DNA from: an uncultured Aquimarina sp.
GTDB lineage: Bacteria > Bacteroidota > Bacteroidia > Flavobacteriales > Flavobacteriaceae
Assembly (NCBI GenBank): GCA_947503835.1
Contig: CANNFM010000023.1
Span: forward strand, 1 to 64,000
Direction of reading: 5' to 3'
Length of the DNA stretch: 64,000 nt
In this document: piece by piece, positions 45,466 to 55,512 of the stretch
How positions within the stretch are numbered: the first letter of the stretch is position 1
Layout of the letters: every line of letters begins with the position of its first letter
Program-made: the position numbers and the translations under genes
The notes under the pieces: generated by a model
Seen by the model: the letters and a program-made list of their open reading frames with translations, nothing else
The model's database searches: none
Told to the model about the DNA's origin: nothing

Positions 45466-45479
45466 TGCAATCGATTGCA
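45466..45479. promoter_or_regulatory. LacI-type operator upstream of the sulfatase pair
   Basis: A perfect TGCAATCGATTGCA palindrome, 22 bp before the sulfatase ATG at 45501 and 28 bp after dctM. The palindrome supports placing the start at 45501 rather than further upstream and ties the two sulfatases to the uronate regulon. Confidence 0.7.
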
Positions 45480-45500
45480 TATGCCTTTAATATAAGAACC

Positions 45501-46883
45501 ATGAGCAAAACATCTATTTTTATTCTGTTATTCTTGTCATTCATTATCACTGCTTGCACTTCTAAAAAAAGCCCGCCAGTCAAAAAAGAAAAACCTTTTA
45601 ATGTACTTTTTATATCTATTGATGATTTAAATGATTGGGTAGAACCATTGGGGGGGCATCCGCAGGCAAGCACGCCAAACTTGAAGGATTTTTCTAAAAC
45701 AGCTATGAATTTTACAAATGCTCATGCATCTGCTCCTTTATGCAATCCATCAAGAATAAGTCTAATGACCGGGTTAGATCCACGTAGTACAGGAATTGTA
45801 TCGAACAATGCCTTTTATCCATTTAGAAATCATCTTCCAAATGCCGAAACTATGATTCAGCATTTTAAGAGAGAGGGATACTATACCGCCGGTTTTGGAA
45901 AGATATTTCACAAAGAAGATAGTAAAACTGAACCTTGGGACGAATATGAATGGTGTAGCGGAAAACCTAAACCCAAGCCATTCCCCGGACATGGAATCAA
46001 ATTTATTACGGATAGTGTATATCGTTATTTTGATTGGGGGGTCGTAAAAGATACAATTACCAAATGGGGAGAAAATCAAATTACACAAAACGTATCTAAT
46101 TTCCTTGAAAAACCTCATAAGTCTCCTTTTTTTCTTGCAGCCGGCTTCAGGCTTCCACACTTAGGTTGGTATACTCAGGAACGCTTTCATAAACCTTATG
46201 ATTCTTTAGAAATCAGTTTACCAGATTTTTCACCAGACGATATAAATGATATACCTTCAATAATTTTAGAATCGATAAAGAAAGATCGTAAAGCTCATGA
46301 TACAATAATGGGAAGAGGTGTATGGCAAGATGCTGTAAAATCTTATCTGGCTAGTGTTTCTTATATAGATTATGAATTAGGTCATATTTTAGAAAAACTT
46401 AAATCTTCTGGGTATTATGAGAATACTATTGTAGTGGTTTGGAGTGATCATGGGTTTCATTTAGGAGAAAAATCAACGTGGAGGAAAAATACACTTTGGG
46501 AAGAATCTACTAGAGTTCCTTTACTGATTCATGTACCAGATGTGACCAAATCAAATGACAAAACAGATCATCCCGTAAGTCTTTTGGACCTGTATCCAAC
46601 ATTAGTTAGTTTATGTGGGATTACACCAAGAAATGACTTAGAAGGACAAAATATTTCAGAATTGCTATCTAATCCAGAGGTTGAGCTAGGCAAAAACTAT
46701 GTGACTACTACGAATGTTTTAGGTACAGCGGTTCGAAACAAAAACTGGAGATATATTCGATATAAAGATGGATCAGAAGAATTATACGATCATCGTAATG
46801 ATCCCTCGGAACACAACAATTTGATCAATAATTTAGATTACATAGATCAATTGAATACATTACGGTTATATTTATCAAAATGA
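45501..46883 (+). CDS. Sulfatase, iduronate-2-sulfatase-like (S1), lipoprotein
   Basis: A 460-residue type I sulfatase from ATG 45501; the frame is open upstream but that part crosses an operator. The lipobox is ITAC (C19). D41-D42 (ISIDDLNDWVEPLGGHP) and the catalytic CNPSRISLMTG with C81 fit the iduronate-2-sulfatase/choline-sulfatase-like branch. AGFGKIFHK and WSDHGFHLGEKSTWRK follow, both typical of that branch. It is followed 12 bp later by a second sulfatase. Likely removes sulfate from a uronic acid or neighbouring sugar; the exact position is not established. Confidence 0.92.
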   Translation: MSKTSIFILLFLSFIITACTSKKSPPVKKEKPFNVLFISIDDLNDWVEPLGGHPQASTPNLKDFSKTAMNFTNAHASAPLCNPSRISLMTGLDPRSTGIVSNNAFYPFRNHLPNAETMIQHFKREGYYTAGFGKIFHKEDSKTEPWDEYEWCSGKPKPKPFPGHGIKFITDSVYRYFDWGVVKDTITKWGENQITQNVSNFLEKPHKSPFFLAAGFRLPHLGWYTQERFHKPYDSLEISLPDFSPDDINDIPSIILESIKKDRKAHDTIMGRGVWQDAVKSYLASVSYIDYELGHILEKLKSSGYYENTIVVVWSDHGFHLGEKSTWRKNTLWEESTRVPLLIHVPDVTKSNDKTDHPVSLLDLYPTLVSLCGITPRNDLEGQNISELLSNPEVELGKNYVTTTNVLGTAVRNKNWRYIRYKDGSEELYDHRNDPSEHNNLINNLDYIDQLNTLRLYLSK

Positions 46884-46895
46884 TATATTTAAGCG

Positions 46896-48323
46896 ATGCA
46901 TAAAGTGTATTCAAGATCATATTGGGGGCTCATAACAATTATGGGTATTTCATTTTTTATATGGAGCTGTACTTCTAAACAAAAGGATGCAACTAAGACT
47001 CCCAATATACTTATCTTGGTTGCGGATGATGCCGGATGGGAAGATTTTGGCTGTTATGGTAATCCCTATATTAAAACACCAAATGTAGATTATTTAGCAA
47101 AAAATGGACTTAAAGCCACAAATACTTTTCTGACTACCGCACAATGTTCTCCTTCTCGAATAAGTATTTTAACAGGGAAATATCCACATGCTACGGGGGC
47201 AGAGGACTTGCATATGCCTATGCCGGATTCACTCGATATATTGCCAAAGTTTTTAAAAGAAAAAGGTTATTTTTCCGGGTTTTTGAAAAAAGGACATTTG
47301 GGAGCCTATGGCGAAGCTCAATTTGATTGGCATCAAAAGGATCTTAATACTTTTGAACAATTTCTTGATGCTGCAGAAAAGAAACCTTTCTTTATGTGGG
47401 TTGGTTTTACTGATCCTCATAGACCATATAAAGAGAATGATGTAATAGATGAACCCCAATCACCATCCGAAGTAATTGTACCTCCTTATCTTGTTGATGA
47501 TAAGAATACCCGTAAAGATTTGGCTGACTATTATAATTATATACGAAGAATGGATGCCCAAATAGGAGAGTATCTGGATCAGTTAAAATCGCGTAAACTT
47601 CTTGATAATACATTAGTTATTTTCTTATCGGATAATGGAGCACCTTTTCCTCGGGCAAAAGGAACTGTTTATGACGTGGGAATAAAGACACCTCTAATTT
47701 TATCCTGGCCAAATAAGATTTTACCTTCGAAAAAGACAGATAAGTTAATTAGTGTTATTGATTTGGCTCCCACGATATTGGATCTGGTAGAAATTTCACA
47801 ACCCAGGCAGTTTCAAGGAAATCCTATTGAAGGATTATTCTCAAAAGACCCTATCCAGGGAAGAAAGTATATTTTTAGTGAACGAAACTGGCATGATAGT
47901 GATGAACATATCCGAAGTGTTCGTACGAACAGATATAAACTGATTAAAAATGCATATTTGGATTTACCTCTTGGGATAGCCTCTGATATAGGAAGAAGTC
48001 CTTCATTCAAAAGTTTACTAAAAGCAAAAGAAAAAGGGGGGCTTACAAAAGCACAATCTCGTTTGTTTGAAGTTCCACGAGTCGAATATGAATTTTACGA
48101 CCTTGATAAAGATCCGTATGAGATTAATAATCTTATAGAAGATCCAAATGTTTATGAAATAATAGAGAACCTAAAAATAGAGTTAGAAATGTGGATGGAT
48201 GAAACTGGGGGCTTTTCTTCGAAAATTAGACAGAGGCCTGATACTGTGGATCGCTATACCGGAGAAGTTCTGGATAAGGTAAGATTACCCGAGTGGATAG
48301 AAGGCACTGATACAAATGAATAA
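46896..48323 (+). CDS. Sulfatase, N-sulfoglucosamine sulfohydrolase-like (S1), lipoprotein
   Basis: A 475-residue type I sulfatase. The signal ends FIWSC (C25, lipobox-like). D44-D45 (VADDAGWEDFGCYG), the formylglycine motif CSPSRISILTGKYPHATGAE with C84, and FLSDNGAPFPRAKGTVYDVG are visible. The pattern resembles heparan N-sulfatase-type members, a grouping that does not prove N-sulfate specificity. It lies 12 bp after the preceding sulfatase, so they form a pair under the same operator. It ends 16 bp from the convergent HTCS 2. Confidence 0.92.
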   Translation: MHKVYSRSYWGLITIMGISFFIWSCTSKQKDATKTPNILILVADDAGWEDFGCYGNPYIKTPNVDYLAKNGLKATNTFLTTAQCSPSRISILTGKYPHATGAEDLHMPMPDSLDILPKFLKEKGYFSGFLKKGHLGAYGEAQFDWHQKDLNTFEQFLDAAEKKPFFMWVGFTDPHRPYKENDVIDEPQSPSEVIVPPYLVDDKNTRKDLADYYNYIRRMDAQIGEYLDQLKSRKLLDNTLVIFLSDNGAPFPRAKGTVYDVGIKTPLILSWPNKILPSKKTDKLISVIDLAPTILDLVEISQPRQFQGNPIEGLFSKDPIQGRKYIFSERNWHDSDEHIRSVRTNRYKLIKNAYLDLPLGIASDIGRSPSFKSLLKAKEKGGLTKAQSRLFEVPRVEYEFYDLDKDPYEINNLIEDPNVYEIIENLKIELEMWMDETGGFSSKIRQRPDTVDRYTGEVLDKVRLPEWIEGTDTNE

Positions 48324-48339
48324 AAGTAACCAGAGAAAA

Positions 48340-51300
48340 CTATGTTTTTTCTTCTGAAAGGTAATTTGCAGGACTTTTTCCATATTTAGCTTTAAAGGTT
48401 TTACTAAAATATTGTACGTCTTGATACCCTACTGCATATGCTATATCAGCAATTTTAAAGGATCCTTTTTTTAGCATTTCAATAGCTTGTTTCATCCTGT
48501 AATCTTTAATGTACTCTGCAGGAGTGATACCGGTTAACGCTTTTAATTTTCTGGTAAGATGTACTCTGCTTAGTCCTACTTCCCTACTTAGATAATCAAC
48601 AGTGAAATTTGGTTTGTCAAATTGATTGTTAATAGTTTTGACTATGTTTTTCATTAGTTTTTCGTCATAACTATTGATTTTTATTTGTGGCAACTTAGGA
48701 AGCATCTCATGATCTCTTAACTTTTGTTGAACAAGGTTGCGATTCTTAATAATATTCTTGATTCTTGTCTTTAATTCTGTAAGACTAAAAGGTTTAGAGA
48801 TATAATCATCTGCTCCATGCTCAAGTCCTTCTATTTTATGAATTTGCGCATCTTTTGCGGTGAGTAGCAGTACAGGAATATGACAAAGCTCTTTTGTTTC
48901 TTTAATAAGTTTACACAATTCTAAACCATCCATTTTGGGCATCATCACATCACTTATTACAATGTCGGGAGACCTTTTTTTTACTTTATTAAACCCTTGC
49001 AGACCGTTTTTAGCTGTGAAAATTATATAGTCACCTTCAAGTTGTTCTGTTAGATAATTTCTAAGTTCTTCATTATCTTCTACTACTAAAATAGTTTCTT
49101 TTGTTAACCCTTCATCTGTATTTCTTTCTCTAATTAGTGTCGTGTTTTGATACTCGAGGGGTATTGGCTTTGTGAATTTGTTTCCTTCTTTCTCAATAGA
49201 AATATTTGTAGTCTTAAAAGGAATAGTTATTATAAACGAGGTTCCTTTTCCTTCAGTACTAGAAACATCAATGGTTCCATCCATCAAATCAATTAGGGAT
49301 TTTGTGAGTGATAGGCCAATCCCTGCACCAGATTGTGTTTTTTCACCTTTATAAAACCGATCAAATATTCTGGGTAGTTTATCTGGAGAAATACCTATTC
49401 CTGTATCCGAAACTTTAAAATGATATTGAATTTGATCCTTAATTTGATTGGTAGTAATTTCCATTTTAATTTTACCACCCTCTTGCGTATACTTAAAAGC
49501 ATTGGATAATAAATTAAAAAAGATTTTCTCTAATTTGTCTTTGTCTGCTAGTATCGGTTTTTCAGATATATTGTGTTGCTGTAATGATAGGGCTATTTGA
49601 TTTTTATCTGCTATACCTTTAAAAGAATCCACAATATCACGAAGCATGTAATCTATATACATGGGTTGTTTCTTTAATACAGAATGTCCAGTCTCAATCT
49701 CACGAATTTCCAGTATTTGATTGATTAATAGGGATAATCTTTTAGCATTGAAGTACATTATTTTAATACGAGACCGTAACCAGTTTTCCTGATTTTTAGA
49801 ACTGATCATTTCTTCTAAGGGCCCCAATATAAGTGTTAGAGGTGTTCTAAATTCATGCGAAACATCAATAAAATACTTTAATTTAAGATCATGAATTTCT
49901 TTCCATTTTTCTTTTTCTAGTTGCTCTATTCGAAAATCGTTCTTAAGTTGGGTACTTTTGATGGCATTATAACGTATCAGGTAAAAAGCTAATGCAATTA
50001 AAATTAGATAGATAATGTACGCCCACCAGGTACGCCAGGGAGGAGGTAGTATAGTTATGTTCAGTGCAGTGGGAGTTTCATTCCAGACATTATCATTATT
50101 TGCCGATTTTACTAAAAAAGTATATGTTCCGTCGCGTAAATTAGTATATGTAGCTTCTCTACGGGTTTCACCATAGATCCAATCTTTGTCAAAACCTTTA
50201 AGCATGTATGCGTATTGATTATTCTCTGGGTGCAAATAATTTAGAGATGCAAATTCAATGCTAAATACCGATTGAAAATAGTCTAATGTGATCTCCGAAG
50301 TTTTGCTTATTTCTCGGGTAAGAACCTTATTTTTATCGTTTGGTTTTATGGGTTCATTAAATAAGTTTAGAGCAGTTAGTATAGGTTGCGGACTAAATGT
50401 ATTTGAACTCAGATCATCTGGGTTAAATTTTACATATCCATTGCTTCCCCCGATCAGAAATGTCCCGATGTTATTCTTAAAAAAAGCACCTTCATTAATT
50501 TCTTCAAGAGGGAATCCTGAGGTATATGAGTAACTTCGTATTACTTCATTTTGATTACTATTAATCTCGGCAATCATATCTGTTGTAATTACCCAAATGT
50601 TTTTAGAATTTTCATCATGAAGTGTACCCAAAACAGTATTACTTCCCAAACCAGAGCCCATATGCCATCTTTTACTTTGTTTTGATATTGGATCGTAGGT
50701 TAAAATTCCTTTTCCGTTTGTTGCTAACCAAAAGATTCCGTTACTGTCCAACGATATATGATTAAATTCTTTGATTTGAAAAGTATCTTTACCCTCATTA
50801 AATTGTATTATTTGCTCTATAGTTCCTTGCTTTGGGTCAAAATTTATAATTCCAGAACCTTTAGTAGCAAGGTACAAGTGATCATCTTTAAAAACAATTG
50901 CTTTAATAGGGTCTCCTTTTACCAAAAAATTTAGTTTCTCCTGATTAGGGAACTCCAGAAATTGTTTTGTTTTATAGTCAAATTTTTGCAACCCTTTTTC
51001 ATCCGTACCTATCCATAAGTATCCCTGAGTATCCGAAGTTATACAATTGATTATAGCATTTCTTAAATAATTAAATGTTGGCGATTGTACTGAATATACG
51101 GGAACTAACTTTTTTTGTTTGTCATCAAAATAATGCAATCCCTGTTTAAAAACACTAACCCAAAGGGTATTTTCCTGATCTTTATAAAGCGACTTAATAA
51201 TACTCTTAGACATTAGAGAGTCTGCCAATCTAGTGTGGGTGTTGGATTTAGTATCATAAACATTTAACCCTCCTCTCTCTGTTCCTATAAAAATAGTTCC

Positions 51301-52440
51301 AGTTGTATCCGCTGCAAAAGCGCCTACCACATCATAACTTAGCGAGGTAATGTTTCCACTAATTCGATAGAAGTGCTTAAATCTTTGATTATGGATGTCA
51401 TATATAGAAACCCCTCCAAAATAAGTACCGATCCAGATACTACCTTTTCGATCTTTAAAAAGTGAACGTACACTATTGTGTGGTAATCCTTTTGGATCAC
51501 CTTCTTGATAGCGAACTGCAGTTAGCTGTTTTAGGTTTTTAAGTACATTTAAACCTTTAAATGTACCAATCCATAGATCATCATTATCAAGTTGTAATGC
51601 TCTAATATGGTTATCAGAGATCCGATAATTTATGTTAGAAGCTTCGGTATGATAATGTGCTATAATAGTACCATTTTGATCAAACTTAAACAAACCACTG
51701 CCATATGTTCCTGCCCAAACCTCATTATTCTTTACTACAATAGATTGAATTCGGCGTATAGGTTTTTTGGAAACGTTACTTTTATTAAATGGTAATAATA
51801 CATTGTTATTAAAGTCAAAAAGGAAGATTCCCTTTTTACTTGTTCCTATAATTAGATTTCCATCGGTATTTTGTTGAATTGAGTTAACAGAATATTTTTT
51901 AGAGGGATAATTGTCATACCTGCTCATAATATCGGTACTATATTCCTCCTGTTCAGGATTAAAAAGTAGTACTCCGAAGTTTCCTCCAACCCATATTTGC
52001 CCCTCTTTAGAAATGAAGATTACATCAATTATTGAGCTCTTTTTGATTGTAAAACTTAACGGATAATTATGAAATCTCTCCTGGTCAGCATCATATTTAC
52101 TAAGCCCTTTTTCATTAGCGATCCATACATTACCTTGTGTGTCTTCTTTGATATCTCGTATAATATTTCCAGATATAGAAGTACTATCTCCTAATTGGTT
52201 CTTAAAAACCTTAAAATTATATCCGTCATATTGGTTAAGACCATCTCTAGTGCCAAACCACATAAAACCTAGTTGATCCTGATGAATACTTAATACAGAA
52301 CCTTGAGACAATCCTTCTTTTACGGTAATGTGATCAAAATAGTAGTTTGTTTCAGAAATCTGCTCTTTCTGAGCTTGAAGAAGAAAACCGTTGAAGCCTA
52401 AAAAAATGACTATTAAAAGAATAGTTTTATAAAAACTCAA
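48340..52440 (-). CDS. Hybrid two-component system regulator (HTCS 2)
   Basis: A 1366-residue sensor-regulator. The start appears to be TTG at 52440: no ATG gives the signal peptide (SFYKTILLIVIFLGFNGFLL). Order of parts: Reg_prop propeller repeats (MWFGTRDGLNQYDGYNFK, WIGTYFGGVSIYD), a Y_Y_Y domain, a membrane segment near 810-830, and a histidine kinase with H862 in DVSHEFRTP. An ATPase domain (NAFKYTQ, GAGIGLS), a receiver with D1164 in SDVMMP and an AraC-type DNA-binding end complete it. The same design as HTCS 1 but clearly diverged. It is divergent from the GH2-malectin gene and likely controls the TonB-receptor cluster to its right. Confidence 0.92.
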   Translation of the reverse strand: MSFYKTILLIVIFLGFNGFLLQAQKEQISETNYYFDHITVKEGLSQGSVLSIHQDQLGFMWFGTRDGLNQYDGYNFKVFKNQLGDSTSISGNIIRDIKEDTQGNVWIANEKGLSKYDADQERFHNYPLSFTIKKSSIIDVIFISKEGQIWVGGNFGVLLFNPEQEEYSTDIMSRYDNYPSKKYSVNSIQQNTDGNLIIGTSKKGIFLFDFNNNVLLPFNKSNVSKKPIRRIQSIVVKNNEVWAGTYGSGLFKFDQNGTIIAHYHTEASNINYRISDNHIRALQLDNDDLWIGTFKGLNVLKNLKQLTAVRYQEGDPKGLPHNSVRSLFKDRKGSIWIGTYFGGVSIYDIHNQRFKHFYRISGNITSLSYDVVGAFAADTTGTIFIGTERGGLNVYDTKSNTHTRLADSLMSKSIIKSLYKDQENTLWVSVFKQGLHYFDDKQKKLVPVYSVQSPTFNYLRNAIINCITSDTQGYLWIGTDEKGLQKFDYKTKQFLEFPNQEKLNFLVKGDPIKAIVFKDDHLYLATKGSGIINFDPKQGTIEQIIQFNEGKDTFQIKEFNHISLDSNGIFWLATNGKGILTYDPISKQSKRWHMGSGLGSNTVLGTLHDENSKNIWVITTDMIAEINSNQNEVIRSYSYTSGFPLEEINEGAFFKNNIGTFLIGGSNGYVKFNPDDLSSNTFSPQPILTALNLFNEPIKPNDKNKVLTREISKTSEITLDYFQSVFSIEFASLNYLHPENNQYAYMLKGFDKDWIYGETRREATYTNLRDGTYTFLVKSANNDNVWNETPTALNITILPPPWRTWWAYIIYLILIALAFYLIRYNAIKSTQLKNDFRIEQLEKEKWKEIHDLKLKYFIDVSHEFRTPLTLILGPLEEMISSKNQENWLRSRIKIMYFNAKRLSLLINQILEIREIETGHSVLKKQPMYIDYMLRDIVDSFKGIADKNQIALSLQQHNISEKPILADKDKLEKIFFNLLSNAFKYTQEGGKIKMEITTNQIKDQIQYHFKVSDTGIGISPDKLPRIFDRFYKGEKTQSGAGIGLSLTKSLIDLMDGTIDVSSTEGKGTSFIITIPFKTTNISIEKEGNKFTKPIPLEYQNTTLIRERNTDEGLTKETILVVEDNEELRNYLTEQLEGDYIIFTAKNGLQGFNKVKKRSPDIVISDVMMPKMDGLELCKLIKETKELCHIPVLLLTAKDAQIHKIEGLEHGADDYISKPFSLTELKTRIKNIIKNRNLVQQKLRDHEMLPKLPQIKINSYDEKLMKNIVKTINNQFDKPNFTVDYLSREVGLSRVHLTRKLKALTGITPAEYIKDYRMKQAIEMLKKGSFKIADIAYAVGYQDVQYFSKTFKAKYGKSPANYLSEEKT

Positions 52441-52610
52441 GGATATAAATTTTAGTTCAACTTACAGTTTTTTCATTTAAACTCAAACATTATCAGGCTT
52501 TTATTTTTTTTAAACTCACTATCTTCTTATATTTATCGGGCTTTTAGATATTTTATTACTTCTTCGCCTTTTTGAAGTTCTCATATGTAGAATTTTCAAA
52601 ATTGGCCTCT

Positions 52611-55250
52611 ATGAATACTATTTCGTTAAAACGTATATTTCTTTTATTAGTAATTATTTCAGTATATAATCCTGTCAATAGTCAGAAACGATTAAAAACT
52701 TCAATTAATTCACTTTGGAGTTTTAATAAACAGGAAACTAATCCACTAAAATCAAATGTTAATTTCCATAGCTGGAAAAAAGTGAATCTTCCACATACTT
52801 GGAATAACCAAGACGTATTAGATGATGGTAACCGAGGATATCATCGTGGTAAGGGATGGTATTTTAAAAAACTTCATAAAGATTTTGATTCACAGGCAAA
52901 AAATTATTTTTTGCATTTCGAGGGAGCAAATCAGTATGCAGAGGTATATGTCAACGGACAAAAAGCAGGAAAACATATAGGGGGTTATAGCGCGTTTACT
53001 ATTGATATAACATCATATTTGAATATTGGTAGGCAAAATGAGCTATTAATTATGGTTGATAATGCTCATGATGCCAACATCCCGCCTATATCTGCAGATT
53101 TCACTTTTTTCGGAGGAATATATCGCGACGTTTTTCTCATAGAAACTTCCAAAATACATTTTAATATATTAGATCATGGCTCTAAAGGGATATTTGTAGA
53201 GACTCCTCTGGTTAATTCTAAAAATGCCACTGTAGCTATTAGAGGTAGTATCAGAAATACCTTAAAGAAACAAGGAAAATATAATATTCAATATGAAATA
53301 CGTAACCTAGATGGAATAGTAGTAGTTCAAAATACTTCAAACATAAGTTTTAAAAATAACAATACTATTATTCCTTTTAAAATTGGTGATATAGATATCA
53401 AAAATCCCTTATTATGGTCACCAGATTCACCTCATTTGTATGAGCTTGATATAGTAATAAGAGAAGGAGAAAATATCTTAGATCGTGATCATATTAAATT
53501 TGGAATTAGAACGTTCTACTTTGATGCTGATTCTGGTTTTTTTTTAAATGAGAAACCACTAAAATTAATAGGAGCCAATCGACATCAGGATTATCCCGGT
53601 ATAGGCAATGCGTTAAGTGATGATCAACACCGTAGTGATCTTAAATTACTTAAAGATATGGGAGCGAACTTCATCAGATTGGCTCATTATCCTCAGGATC
53701 CTGCAATTCTGGAAGAAGCCGATCGAATTGGGCTTTTAGTATGGGAAGAAACCCCTTTAGTAAATGAGGTTACCTTGTCTAAGAACCATGATGATAATAG
53801 CGAGATGATGCTCAAAGAAATGATTAGGCAGCATTATAATCACCCATCTATAATTATCTGGGGATATATGAATGAGATCTATTGGGCACATCGATTTATT
53901 GACAAGAAAATAGTAGATAAACATACGCAAGCCACGATAGCATTAGCTAAGCGCCTGGAAAAGGTGTCAAGAACAGAAGATTCTACTCGCTATACGGCTA
54001 TGGCATTACATCGGTATCCATTATATGAAGAATCTGAAATTGATAAAATACCACAAATTGTGGGTTGGAATCTATATCATGGCTGGTATTATGATACCTA
54101 CGAAGATTTTGGTAAATTTTTAGACGAACAACACCAAAAATATCCAGAACGTATTCATATCGTTAGTGAATTTGGCGCAGGAAGTGATCCACGATTTCAT
54201 AGTGTAAACCCTGAACGTTTTGATTTTACCATCGAAGGTCATAAACGTATGATGGAGAGTTATCTGAAACAGATTTTAGAACGTCCATACATTTCTGGGG
54301 CAGCGGTATGGAATTTGATCGATTTTAGTTCAGAAAGACGTATTGACCCTAATCCACATATAAATAATAAAGGATTAGTATCTGCCGACCGTACCCCAAA
54401 AGATATATATTTTCTTTTCCAGGCAGCTTTATCAAAAAAGCCATATCTTAAAATAGCCGAAACCAACTGGACAAATCGTTCTGGGATACGCTCAAAAACG
54501 CTTCCTGTACAAGTGTATAGTAACCTCAAAAAAGTCGAATTGTTCCAGAATGGAAAATCGTTGGGGATTCAAAACATTGTAGATCATTCTACGATCTGGA
54601 ATGTAGATTTTAAAGAAGGGAGAAACCAGTTCGTTATTAAAAGTATTCATGAAGATGAAAAACTGACCGATATGCTGACCATTAATTATATAGGCATTTC
54701 TAAAACTATTTCTAAAGATAATTATATAGACATTAGTATCAATGCAGGCAGTAATCATAGTTTTTATGATGATAAGGGTAAAAATACATGGTTATCAGAT
54801 AAAAAATATGAAAAGGGTAGCTGGGGATATCTAGATGGAGAACCTTTGTATGTCTCTAATAAAATCGGAACAAAGGAAGATATATTAACTATAAATGGTT
54901 TTATAGGGCTATATCAAACTATGTGCAAAAATACTTCAGGATATCAATTCGATGTTAAAGATGGTTGGTATGAGGTAGAGGTATTATTTGTAGAGCATTA
55001 CCCGAAATCACGAAGGTTTGTAGAAGGGGTAGAATCTCCTAAGCACAATGGACAAGAACGTGTTTTTGATGTTAACATTAATAAAATCTCGGTTTTTAAA
55101 GGTTTGGATATGCTAAAAGACTACGGTTATAATTATCCAATCCGAAAAAAAGTACATGTAAAAGCAACAAATAATTCAGGGGTTCATGTGCAATTAAAAG
55201 CAATTAAAGGAGAAACTCTTATAAGTGGTATAAGAATTAGAAGCCTATAA
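52611..55250 (+). CDS. Glycoside hydrolase family 2 with C-terminal malectin-like domain
   Basis: An 879-residue secreted enzyme from ATG 52611; a TTG 13 codons upstream gives a poorer signal peptide. The signal is MNTISLKRIFLLLVIISVY. The GH2 domains follow: jelly roll (YFLHFEGANQYAEVYVNGQK), Ig-like, and barrel (FIRLAHYPQDPAILEEADRI). The acid/base is E422 in GYMNEIYW and the nucleophile E520 in VSEFGAGSDPR. The last 190 or so residues form a malectin-like carbohydrate-binding domain (INAGSNHSFYDD, KDGWYEVEVLFVEHY). Probably a beta-galactosidase- or beta-glucuronidase-type exo-enzyme. It is first in the plus-strand cluster opposite HTCS 2. Confidence 0.87.
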   Translation: MNTISLKRIFLLLVIISVYNPVNSQKRLKTSINSLWSFNKQETNPLKSNVNFHSWKKVNLPHTWNNQDVLDDGNRGYHRGKGWYFKKLHKDFDSQAKNYFLHFEGANQYAEVYVNGQKAGKHIGGYSAFTIDITSYLNIGRQNELLIMVDNAHDANIPPISADFTFFGGIYRDVFLIETSKIHFNILDHGSKGIFVETPLVNSKNATVAIRGSIRNTLKKQGKYNIQYEIRNLDGIVVVQNTSNISFKNNNTIIPFKIGDIDIKNPLLWSPDSPHLYELDIVIREGENILDRDHIKFGIRTFYFDADSGFFLNEKPLKLIGANRHQDYPGIGNALSDDQHRSDLKLLKDMGANFIRLAHYPQDPAILEEADRIGLLVWEETPLVNEVTLSKNHDDNSEMMLKEMIRQHYNHPSIIIWGYMNEIYWAHRFIDKKIVDKHTQATIALAKRLEKVSRTEDSTRYTAMALHRYPLYEESEIDKIPQIVGWNLYHGWYYDTYEDFGKFLDEQHQKYPERIHIVSEFGAGSDPRFHSVNPERFDFTIEGHKRMMESYLKQILERPYISGAAVWNLIDFSSERRIDPNPHINNKGLVSADRTPKDIYFLFQAALSKKPYLKIAETNWTNRSGIRSKTLPVQVYSNLKKVELFQNGKSLGIQNIVDHSTIWNVDFKEGRNQFVIKSIHEDEKLTDMLTINYIGISKTISKDNYIDISINAGSNHSFYDDKGKNTWLSDKKYEKGSWGYLDGEPLYVSNKIGTKEDILTINGFIGLYQTMCKNTSGYQFDVKDGWYEVEVLFVEHYPKSRRFVEGVESPKHNGQERVFDVNINKISVFKGLDMLKDYGYNYPIRKKVHVKATNNSGVHVQLKAIKGETLISGIRIRSL

Positions 55251-55512
55251 AATATGTTGCGTAAAATTCAAAAAAAAGAACTTTTTTTTATTAGATTAAG
55301 TTTAAATTAACAATATTTCTAAAAATGTTACAAAAACACCGTGCTTTTGACACATATACACCTTACCGTTTTAATTCTTTTATAACAACTTTACCAGAGA
55401 GTTTACTTCAAGACATGGGGAAGAAGTTTTAAAGTATATCTAATAAGCCATTAAGAATTATATAAAAGAATTATATAAAGATTCTTTTATAGTGTTAACC
55501 TAAATCAAAAAA

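Noticed and set aside
45411..45500. Upstream extension of the sulfatase reading frame into dctM
   Set aside because: The extension overlaps dctM and the LacI-type operator, whereas ATG 45501 gives a clean lipoprotein signal.
55252..55270. TATGTTGCGTAAAATT resembling the HTCS 1 promoter box
   Set aside because: It lies directly after the GH2 stop, matches only partly, lacks the 16-bp half-site, and belongs to the HTCS 2 cluster; likely chance.
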